Source: Clostridia bacterium (GTDB taxonomy: Bacteria > Bacillota > Clostridia > Oscillospirales > QAMX01). Taken from it: a stretch of DNA of 6,263 nucleotides. The stretch is taken from NCBI GenBank assembly GCA_017556885.1, contig JAFYLV010000096.1, forward strand, positions 1 through 6,263. The letters are read 5' to 3'. Positions 1 to 5,572 of the stretch are shown here, piece after piece. The translations under genes were made by a program, and so were the position numbers. The notes under the pieces were generated by a model. The model had not been told where the DNA came from, made no database searches, and saw only the letters and a list, made by a program, of their open reading frames with translations. Each line of letters begins with the position of its first letter. Position 1 is the first letter of the stretch.

Positions 1-2
1 CC

Positions 3-617
3 CTTTTGGGTCGCAGGATCGTCAAAGCGCTGGAGGAGGCCTATCCGGAGGCCGTCTGCAGCTTAAATTACAGCAAACCCTGGCAGCTGCTTTTCGCAAC
101 GCGCCTTGCTGCGCAGTGTACGGATGCCCGGGTCAATATGGTCACACCGGAACTGTATTCCCGTTATCCGACGGTCAAAGACCTTGCAGAGGCGGAACTT
201 GCGGACGTCTGTGAGATCATCCGCTCCTGCGGCCTGTACCGCACCAAGGCAGAGCAGCTTATTGCCGGCGCACGGGTGCTGCTTACGGAATTTGGCGGCG
301 AGGTACCACGGGAGATGGAAGATCTGCTGCGCATCCCCGGCATCGGCCGAAAGACGGCAAATCTCATCCGCGGCGACGTATACGGTTTGCCTGCCGTGGT
401 GGCGGATACCCACTGCATCCGGCTGGCCGGACGGCTCGGGCTGACGAAACATAAGGATCCTACCCGGGTGGAGCGGGATCTTGCAGCTATTATTGACCCC
501 GAAAAGCAGAACGATCTCTGCCACCGCTTTGTTATGCACGGCAGAGAGGTATGCACCGCCCGCGCCCCGGCCTGCGGCCGCTGTCCGCTGGCGGAATTCT
601 GTCCCGCGGCAAAATGA
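3..617 (+). CDS. nth: Endonuclease III (DNA glycosylase/AP lyase), 5' end cut by window edge
   Basis: Base-excision repair enzyme: it removes oxidised pyrimidines from DNA and nicks the resulting abasic site by beta-elimination. Numbering from the TTG at position 6, the conserved start of the domain reads AVCSLNYSKPWQLLFATRLA (16-35), followed by QCTDARVN. The helix-hairpin-helix is LRIPGIGRKTANLI (108-121), with K116 as the expected catalytic lysine. D134 in VADTHCIRL is the expected catalytic aspartate. The C-terminal [4Fe-4S] loop is complete, with C183, C190, C193 and C199 in the family spacing C-x6-C-x2-C-x5-C. The visible 203 residues are close to the usual 210 or so. The frame stays open to the window edge and the TTG has no visible ribosome site, so the true start probably lies a few codons upstream, outside the window. 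The gene ends in a strong terminator and converges on the ABC exporter gene. The family call is secure; only the start is unknown. Confidence 0.96.
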   Translation, partial: LLGRRIVKALEEAYPEAVCSLNYSKPWQLLFATRLAAQCTDARVNMVTPELYSRYPTVKDLAEAELADVCEIIRSCGLYRTKAEQLIAGARVLLTEFGGEVPREMEDLLRIPGIGRKTANLIRGDVYGLPAVVADTHCIRLAGRLGLTKHKDPTRVERDLAAIIDPEKQNDLCHRFVMHGREVCTARAPACGRCPLAEFCPAAK

Positions 618-657
618 AAAAGTTCCCCTTTTCCTGGCGGAAAGGGGAACTTTTTTT
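617..657. terminator. Bidirectional intrinsic terminator between nth and the ABC exporter gene
   Basis: The arms are AAAAAGTTCCCCTTT (617-631) and AAAGGGGAACTTTTT (641-655), perfectly complementary over 15 pairs, with a 9-base loop (632-640). The right arm runs into a 7-T tract (651-657) for + strand transcripts. On the - strand the same hairpin is followed by TTTTT and a T-rich stretch, so it can also stop the ABC transcript, whose stop codon lies 38 bases away. The left arm begins at the last base of the nth stop codon. Confidence 0.93.
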
Positions 658-663
658 GCCTAT

Positions 664-690
664 GCTATTTTAACCTTTCATAAACATATT
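664..690 (+). repeat. Left copy of an imperfect inverted repeat bordering the AT-rich ABC block
   Basis: The + strand reads GCTATTTT (664-671), then 7 unmatched bases, then CATAAACATATT (679-690). The same two words occur in the same order on the - strand at 2608-2589 (GCTATTTT, one base, CATAACATATT), differing by a 6-base gap and one extra A. This copy lies between the shared terminator and the ABC stop codon. The match is partial and the region is AT-rich, so chance similarity is possible. No target-site duplication was seen. Confidence 0.35.
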
Positions 691-695
691 AGAAA

Positions 696-2477
696 TTAAT
701 TAATGTAATTTTCTGCTTGCTTTGTGAACATCTCGTAGTACTTTCCTTTTAATCCCATCAATTCATCATGCGTGCCGATCTCTTTGATTGATCCGTTGTC
801 AACCAGTACGATTCTGTCAGCTCCCCTGATGGTTGACAGGCGATGTGCAACAATGATCGTAGTAGAAAGATTGCTGCTGTCAAGGATGAGCTTTGTCATT
901 TCATACTCTGCGAGGGGATCAAGGGCAGATGACGGCTCGTCCAAAAGAAGCAGACCAAATTCACCTGTAAACAACCTTGATATGCCGATCTTCTGAATTT
1001 CACCGCCGGATAACATAATTCCTTTTTCATTAAACTCTTTTGTTACTTCGGCAGATATATCAGCATCGTTTTTTCTCAAAACATTAGCTAACCCGACTTT
1101 GTCGATGATTTTTTGCAGTTGATTGTCAGTAGCTTCATTGTATAACATCATATTTTTGGCCAGCGATATGGCATAAACGTTCACATTTTGGAATGCTACA
1201 CCGATTTTTCCGCGCAATTCCGTTATGTTATAGTCTTTTATATCTGTTCCGTTGATGCTTATGCGACCGCTTGTGGTGTTGTAAAATCTCAAAAGAAGTT
1301 TGACCAGGGTGGATTTTCCGGCACCGTTTTCTCCGACGATTGCAATCTTTTCACCGGGCTTTATGTGCAAGTTAAAGTCTTTTATAGCAAACAGCGCATT
1401 GGCATAGGAGAAGCATACATTTTGAAAGCTTACGGCATACGCACCGGAAGGTACGGGGAGCTTATGTTCAACATCTGTCTCTATATCCGACTTGACATCA
1501 AAAAATGCACGGATCCGTTTTGCATACATGCCGAGACGATTTGCATCTTTTACATAGTAAAACATTTCATTCAATGCATTTTTCAAAGATTCAACAGCCA
1601 GCATCATGGTCATATAAGAGCCTACTGTTGGGATGTCTCCGGTGAAAATGCCGTATGCAATATTTAAGATGACAAAGGTACGTGCAATGTAGAAGGTTAA
1701 GTCGGCGGATAGTGCAGAGGGGATCATCCTCCAGGCATATCGTTTTATGATGCTTATCTTTTGTCTGCTCGCTTCATCATAATCCTCTAACAGGTATTTC
1801 TTGATCCGCGTGCTTTTCAGATCCGCTGCATAATTGCTGGTATAGAAAATGCGGTGATGATAACCGAGCTTTCGATCATAGGGGACAATGTCCTCATCTT
1901 TCTTGACATCAAAATAATTCGTAATCATATGGAGTATATTTTCGATGACTGTGCCGATGATCGTCACGATTACCGCCAGCGGACTGAGTATGGCAATAAT
2001 GGAGAGCATAGAAACGATCGTGATTACAGAGGATGACATGCGATTAACCAGATTCTGCGCTTTTTCTGCCTGCGCAGAATACTGACTGACCGCCCATGTG
2101 TAATTATCATAATATTCCGGATCGTCGATGTACTTATAATCGGTTTTTATTGCTTGCTTATAGGCATCCGCCTTCAGCCGGACATCAATCAAAGCAAGCA
2201 TTTTGTTTTTGCAAAACATGTTGAAAATATTCTCATAAACCGGTTGAAACAGCAGGATAAGCTGCATTAGAATGACATAAAAAACTACGTCGCGAAAGGG
2301 TCTTCCGGTTTCAAGAAAATTAATGACAGTGCTCGGCAAATATACCCCCACCAGTTGAGCGACCGGAATAATAACAAGCCAAAACAGCAGGGACAAAAAC
2401 ACAAAAGTTTTTCCATAGTTCAGGTAGGGCTTATAGAGCCTGAATATATTTTTTACTGCTGTGATGATATGTTTCAT
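696..2477 (-). CDS. ABC exporter with fused membrane and ATPase domains, peptide/drug type
   Basis: Inner-membrane ATP-driven export half-transporter of 593 residues, expected to work as a dimer. The N-terminal part (about 1-330) has hydrophobic segments near 23-47, 64-78, 148-182 and 255-279. The ATPase domain (about 345-590) has an A-loop Tyr (358), Walker A GENGAGKST (382-390), Q-loop Q430, signature LSGGE (489-493), Walker B LLLLDE (509-514), D-loop SALD and switch His H545 in VAHRLS. All catalytic positions are present, so it should be active. The Q-loop context (AFQNVNVYAISLAKNMM) and DEPSSALDPLAEYEM resemble stand-alone exporters of the NisT/SpaT kind that move lanthipeptides or other peptides; this is resemblance only, and the substrate is unknown. 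The ATG at 2477 is chosen over an in-frame TTG 13 codons upstream because GAGGA sits 6 bases before the ATG. The gene is far more AT-rich than its neighbours and has no partner half-transporter or precursor-peptide gene nearby, which suggests acquisition. Confidence 0.92.
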   Translation of the reverse strand: MKHIITAVKNIFRLYKPYLNYGKTFVFLSLLFWLVIIPVAQLVGVYLPSTVINFLETGRPFRDVVFYVILMQLILLFQPVYENIFNMFCKNKMLALIDVRLKADAYKQAIKTDYKYIDDPEYYDNYTWAVSQYSAQAEKAQNLVNRMSSSVITIVSMLSIIAILSPLAVIVTIIGTVIENILHMITNYFDVKKDEDIVPYDRKLGYHHRIFYTSNYAADLKSTRIKKYLLEDYDEASRQKISIIKRYAWRMIPSALSADLTFYIARTFVILNIAYGIFTGDIPTVGSYMTMMLAVESLKNALNEMFYYVKDANRLGMYAKRIRAFFDVKSDIETDVEHKLPVPSGAYAVSFQNVCFSYANALFAIKDFNLHIKPGEKIAIVGENGAGKSTLVKLLLRFYNTTSGRISINGTDIKDYNITELRGKIGVAFQNVNVYAISLAKNMMLYNEATDNQLQKIIDKVGLANVLRKNDADISAEVTKEFNEKGIMLSGGEIQKIGISRLFTGEFGLLLLDEPSSALDPLAEYEMTKLILDSSNLSTTIIVAHRLSTIRGADRIVLVDNGSIKEIGTHDELMGLKGKYYEMFTKQAENYIN

Positions 2478-2594
2478 ACGAAGTCCTCGCTCTATAAAAT
2501 GGATTTGATCAACCAAAATGCATTTTCGCTGTTTGTATAAGAAATTTGGTAAGCCTTAGACGTCCTTATAAGATTGCCAACATCTGCAAATATG
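2478..2594 (-). promoter_or_regulatory. AT-rich leader of the ABC gene, with palindromes
   Basis: This is the 117-base gap between the PiT stop codon and the ABC start. It holds two close palindromes, TTGATCAA (2505-2512) and AAAATGCATTTT (2515-2526), and a third, CTTATAAG (2565-2572), further upstream. TA-rich words (such as TATACA and TATAAG) could serve as -10 boxes, but I see no well-spaced TTGACA-like -35, so no promoter is assigned. No hairpin-plus-T-tract follows the PiT stop, so read-through from the phosphate genes is possible. The only short ORFs are MLAIL and MHFG, both too small to be credible precursor peptides. Confidence 0.35.
2484..2488 (-). promoter_or_regulatory. Ribosome binding site that fixes the ABC start
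   Basis: The - strand reads GAGGA followed by six bases (CTTCGT) and ATG at 2477. This is normal spacing and supports the ATG over the TTG at 2516, which has no purine-rich site before it. Confidence 0.7.
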
Positions 2595-2608
2595 TTATGC
2601 AAAATAGC
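2589..2608 (-). repeat. Right copy of the imperfect inverted repeat, overlapping the PiT stop codon
   Basis: The - strand reads GCTATTTT (2608-2601), G, then CATAACATATT (2599-2589), matching the left copy at 664-690 in inverted orientation. It covers the last codons and the TAA of the PiT gene and lies where base composition changes from GC-rich to AT-rich. If this is an element end, the insertion supplied the present end of the PiT gene. Chance similarity cannot be excluded. Confidence 0.35.
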
Positions 2609-3668
2609 CTGCGGTCAATGCGGCGATGCCGTAGGTGGCGAGGCCGGCAACGGTGGGGGAGGAGATCCAGGCGATGGCGATGCGGCGGAAAATGCCGAAA
2701 TGTACCTGCCGGACACCGCGCGTGAGACCCGCGCCGATAACGGCACCGACGACGGCCTGGGAGGTGGATACGGGGATGCCCATCCACTTGCCCATGATGA
2801 CGATGGTAAGAGACATAGCGAGGATGACAAGGAAGCCGTCGGTCTGGCTGATATCCGCGATGGAGGAGCCGACGGTCATCATTACACGCCGGGAGAAGGT
2901 AAGCACACCGATGGCAATGGCAATGCCGCCGATCGTGGCGGTAAGGCGCGCATCTCCCAGCAGGTTTGCGGAAACGCCGGTAGCGGAAAAATGGGTGTCA
3001 TAATAAAGGGCGGTGACGTTTGCGGAGCTGTTGATACCGATACTGTAGGAGGCAAAAATGCCTGCAATGATATATCCGATGCGAACAAGCTTATCGTAGG
3101 CACCCAGAGAGGAAATGCGCTCATGCAGGAAGCGGTTGAAAAACCAGACGATCACAAAGGAGATGATGCCCGCGCCCAAGGGGTTAAGGATCCAGGTGGC
3201 GGCAAATTTGCCGATCTGCGGCAGATTGACGGCCAGGACCTCCGGATCGGAGTAGTTTGCGTGATAAAGTCCCCAGCCGATGATGGCACCGGTGATAGAC
3301 TGGTTTGCGGAGACGGGGAACTTGAGGAAGCTCATGACGAAAACCGTCAGTCCGGCGCAGAGGAAGATGATGGCGGCCTTCAGCGCGGAGCGAAGCCGCA
3401 GGGTCTCGACTGTTCCGTCCGCAATGGCAGCTTCGGTTTCGGACAGAGATGCGGTAACGCGGTTGCTCTCCGCAAGTTCGGCCACTTTACCGATGTTGCC
3501 CGCACCGCCGAGAATGGCGCCGAGGATGCAGAAGATGGCAATGATGATGATTGCCGTACGGTATTTGACCACGCGGGTGGCCACCGCGGTGCCAAAGGCG
3601 TTGGCGGCATCGTTCGTGCCAAGCGACCAGCCCATAAACAGGCCGGGGATCAAAAGCAGATAAATCAT
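2595..3668 (-). CDS. pit: PiT-family inorganic phosphate transporter
   Basis: Integral membrane carrier of 357 residues for low-affinity uptake of phosphate (usually as a metal-phosphate or with a cation) driven by the ion gradient. The family signature GTNDAANAFGT is at 17-27. The two-fold internal repeat is visible as FPVSANQSITGAIIGWGL (117-134) and IPVSTSQAVVGAVIGAGL (298-315). The protein is hydrophobic nearly throughout, with segments near 1-15, 38-57, 97-115, 160-177, 198-212, 243-257, 277-293 and 335-355, and a polar loop at about 60-95. The expected second signature reads GINSSANV (211-218), lacking the Asp of the first. The start is the ATG at 3668; a TTG 19 codons upstream lies inside the preceding gene and is rejected. 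Only a weak GGA site (3675-3677) precedes the ATG, 13 bases after the DUF47 stop, which suggests translational coupling. Phosphate is the family substrate, though some PiT members carry sulfate, so specificity is inferred mainly from the DUF47 neighbour. Confidence 0.92.
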   Translation of the reverse strand: MIYLLLIPGLFMGWSLGTNDAANAFGTAVATRVVKYRTAIIIIAIFCILGAILGGAGNIGKVAELAESNRVTASLSETEAAIADGTVETLRLRSALKAAIIFLCAGLTVFVMSFLKFPVSANQSITGAIIGWGLYHANYSDPEVLAVNLPQIGKFAATWILNPLGAGIISFVIVWFFNRFLHERISSLGAYDKLVRIGYIIAGIFASYSIGINSSANVTALYYDTHFSATGVSANLLGDARLTATIGGIAIAIGVLTFSRRVMMTVGSSIADISQTDGFLVILAMSLTIVIMGKWMGIPVSTSQAVVGAVIGAGLTRGVRQVHFGIFRRIAIAWISSPTVAGLATYGIAALTAGYFA

Positions 3669-3681
3669 GGCTTGTCCGAAC

Positions 3682-4335
3682 TCACGCCTTTCTGGTGATA
3701 AGCATGATCTGGATCTTGTCGGCAATGTTTTCGATCACGTCGGAGATATCGCAGACGAGTTCCACGAACCGCGCGGTCTGCATCTTCTCGGCAAGACCGC
3801 AATCCGTGGCATAAAGACGCTCGTAGATATTCTTCTCGATGTCATCCACGCGGGATTCTTCGGCGCGGATGTCGTCAAGAATGCTGTGATCCTTGCCGAA
3901 TTTGCCGATTTCGGAGAAGAGCATGCGGATGCTTTTCTCAAGCAGCACAAACTGCCCCTTGGTGATGGAAAGGATCTGCAGAACATCCTCACAGAAGGGC
4001 TCCGGCATGCGGAAACGCTGGACGGTGCTTTGCGCGGCATAGGTCTCGCACTTGTTTGCAATGCGGTCACAGCTTGTGGCGATATCAATCAGATCCTTGC
4101 GGGTAGCGGGCAGAAGATTTCCACCAAGGGAATCGATCAGGCGGCGAAGGGAGGCATCGGCAGCACTTTCTGCCTCGTAAACGGAATCGGAAAGCACGCG
4201 CAGTGCTTCAAAAGAGGTGTCTGCAACGGAGGCGGCCCGCAGAAAACTGTCGAAACGGACGAGGCAGGCATCAACATCCTTCAATTGCTCGGAAATGCGG
4301 ATATCGGGGCGTTCGTTACGGTTTCTGGAAAACAT
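3682..4335 (-). CDS. DUF47 family PhoU-like protein, partner of the PiT transporter
   Basis: Soluble, all-helical protein of 217 residues from the DUF47 (PhoU-like, TIGR00153) family, probably acting at the inner face of the membrane to regulate the adjacent phosphate carrier. Members fold as two three-helix bundles with acidic, metal-binding ExxxD-type motifs. Candidate motifs here are E56-SAA-D60, D84/D90 (DIATSCDRIANK), D164/D165 (RVDDIEKNIYERL) and D196-E202-D206 (DISDVIENIADKI). There is no signal peptide or membrane segment. The start is the ATG at 4335, with a strong AAAGGAG site 8 bases upstream, the best ribosome site in the window. The gene sits directly before the PiT gene, an arrangement found in many bacteria and archaea. 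It is distinct from true PhoU of the Pst system, and no pst genes are visible. Its exact role, gating or sensing, is inferred from family and context. Confidence 0.9.
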   Translation of the reverse strand: MFSRNRNERPDIRISEQLKDVDACLVRFDSFLRAASVADTSFEALRVLSDSVYEAESAADASLRRLIDSLGGNLLPATRKDLIDIATSCDRIANKCETYAAQSTVQRFRMPEPFCEDVLQILSITKGQFVLLEKSIRMLFSEIGKFGKDHSILDDIRAEESRVDDIEKNIYERLYATDCGLAEKMQTARFVELVCDISDVIENIADKIQIMLITRKA

Positions 4336-4375
4336 AGGTCAAACTCCTTTATATATGCATATGTATTTTATAAAA
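4336..4375 (-). promoter_or_regulatory. AT-rich spacer before the DUF47-pit pair: ribosome site and palindromes
   Basis: This 40-base gap is strikingly AT-rich between two GC-rich genes. Reading the - strand, it has a palindrome ATTTTATAAAAT (4376-4365, overlapping the thiI stop), a second palindrome ATATGCATAT (4362-4353), and the ribosome site AAAGGAG (4350-4344) for the DUF47 gene. TATAAAAT and TATATA words could be -10 boxes, but the only -35-like words (TTGGTT, TTGATT) lie at the end of thiI, and the implied start points would fall at or inside the ribosome site. The ribosome site is firm; a promoter or operator is only a possibility. Confidence 0.35.
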
Positions 4376-5557
4376 TCAAACCAAATATTTGCGGGAAAGA
4401 CGCACGTGATAGGCTTCGCGGACGGCCTTTTCCACCAGCTCATCCACCGGAAGATTTGCTTCGCTTTCACGGGCGTAATCTTCGTCGGGACGGGTGCGGG
4501 GATGCTTCGGGGTGAAGACGGTGCAGCAGTCCTCATAGGGGAGAATGGAGGTCTCAAAGGTACCGATCTTGCGGGCAATGGCGGTGATCTCCGTCTTATC
4601 CATGCCGATGAGGGGACGGAAGACGGGCATATGACAGACCGAGTCGGAAACACACAGACCGTCCAGGGTCTGGCTGGCAACCTGACCGAGGCTCTCGCCG
4701 GTGATCAGTGCCTTACAGCCGCGGCTCTGCACCAGCCGCTCGGCGGTGCGCATCATCATGCGGCGGAAGATGAGGGTTGCCATATCCTCCGGACAAAGAT
4801 CGCGGATGGCAAGCTGCTGCTCAGTAAAGGGGACTACCAGCATATCGATATCGGCATAGTCGGCGAGAATGGCGGCAAGCTCGCACACCTTTTCCTCCGC
4901 CTGCTCAGAGGTGTAGGGGGGGCTGGCAAAGTGTACGCAGGTGAGAGAAAGACCGCGCTTGGCCATCATGTAGCCGGCGACGGGGCTGTCAATGCCGCCG
5001 GAAAGCAGAAGCGCGGCGCGACCGCCGCATCCGGGAGGCAGACCGCCGGCGCCCTCAAATCGGCCGGCATGGATATAGGCACCGAAATCGCGAACCTCCA
5101 CGTAAAGGGTAATGCCGGGCTCACGCACGTTGACCCGCAGATGGGGATCGGCGGAAAGCAGTTTTCCGCCAACATAGGCGCACAGCTCGGGGCTGGTCAT
5201 GGGAAAACGCTTGTCCGAGCGTTTTGCCTCAACCTTGAAGGAGGGATAGGTCTGCAGGATGGGCAGGGCGTACTCCACGGCGAGCTTTGCAATGGCCTCG
5301 GGGTCCTTTTCGCACATGACGGCCCGGGAAAGGCTCGCGATACCAAAAAGACGGGAGCAGATCTCAAAGGCGCGCTCATTATCCTGAAATTCATCCGCGG
5401 GTTCCACGTAAACGGTGGACTGGGCGGAAGAAATACGGAAATCACCCACCGTGCGCAGACGGTGACGGAGCGCGGACATCAGCCGGGATTCAAAGGTGGA
5501 ACGGTTGAGACCCTTCAGGGCGACCTCACCGTATTTGAGCAGAAAGAGTTCTTTCAT
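4376..5557 (-). CDS. thiI: tRNA 4-thiouridine synthase ThiI (no rhodanese domain)
   Basis: Cytoplasmic enzyme that activates U8 of tRNA by adenylation and inserts sulfur to make 4-thiouridine; in some bacteria it also takes part in thiazole synthesis for thiamine. The 393 residues show the N-terminal ferredoxin-like region (starting KELFLLKYGEVALKG), a THUMP domain (about 60-165) and a PP-loop ATPase domain from about 175, with SGGIDSP at 186-192. Further family hallmarks are VHFASPPYTSEQAEEKV (208-224), TGESLGQVASQT (286-297) and LPYEDCCTVFTPKHP (339-353), whose Cys pair 344-345 is the likely sulfur-handling site. It ends at RKYLV without the C-terminal rhodanese domain of the E. coli enzyme, as in Bacillus subtilis ThiI. 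The start is the ATG at 5557, with GGAGG (5562-5566) 4 bases upstream. It lies 15 bases after a cysteine desulfurase gene, its probable sulfur donor and operon partner. Confidence 0.96.
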   Translation of the reverse strand: MKELFLLKYGEVALKGLNRSTFESRLMSALRHRLRTVGDFRISSAQSTVYVEPADEFQDNERAFEICSRLFGIASLSRAVMCEKDPEAIAKLAVEYALPILQTYPSFKVEAKRSDKRFPMTSPELCAYVGGKLLSADPHLRVNVREPGITLYVEVRDFGAYIHAGRFEGAGGLPPGCGGRAALLLSGGIDSPVAGYMMAKRGLSLTCVHFASPPYTSEQAEEKVCELAAILADYADIDMLVVPFTEQQLAIRDLCPEDMATLIFRRMMMRTAERLVQSRGCKALITGESLGQVASQTLDGLCVSDSVCHMPVFRPLIGMDKTEITAIARKIGTFETSILPYEDCCTVFTPKHPRTRPDEDYARESEANLPVDELVEKAVREAYHVRLSRKYLV

Positions 5558-5572
5558 ATTGCCTCCGGAAAT

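Noticed and set aside
63..539. - strand open frame opposite nth
   Set aside because: nth is complete through its catalytic and Fe-S motifs in the + frame; the antisense frame has no recognisable features.
1188..1667. + strand open frame (159 codons) inside the ABC gene
   Set aside because: It is antisense to the intact ABC membrane/ATPase junction, with no ribosome site or recognisable domain.
2478..2516. Longer ABC start at the TTG at 2516, adding 13 residues
   Set aside because: No ribosome site precedes the TTG, whereas GAGGA lies 6 bases before the ATG at 2477.
2478..2594. Precursor peptide gene for the ABC exporter
   Set aside because: The only short frames upstream (MLAIL and MHFG) are 4-5 codons long, with no ribosome site or leader/core pattern.
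2538..2594. Intrinsic terminator after the PiT gene
   Set aside because: There is no GC-rich hairpin followed by a T tract; only short AT palindromes and the word GACGTC are present.
2574..3698. + strand open frame (374 codons) opposite the PiT gene
   Set aside because: The translation is Gly/Asp/Ala-rich with no motifs, and it mirrors the hydrophobic PiT frame. The PiT gene fully explains this stretch.
3669..3725. Longer PiT start at the TTG at 3725, adding 19 residues
   Set aside because: It lies within the DUF47 coding region and would add a charged, Arg-rich leader before the usual hydrophobic N-terminus.
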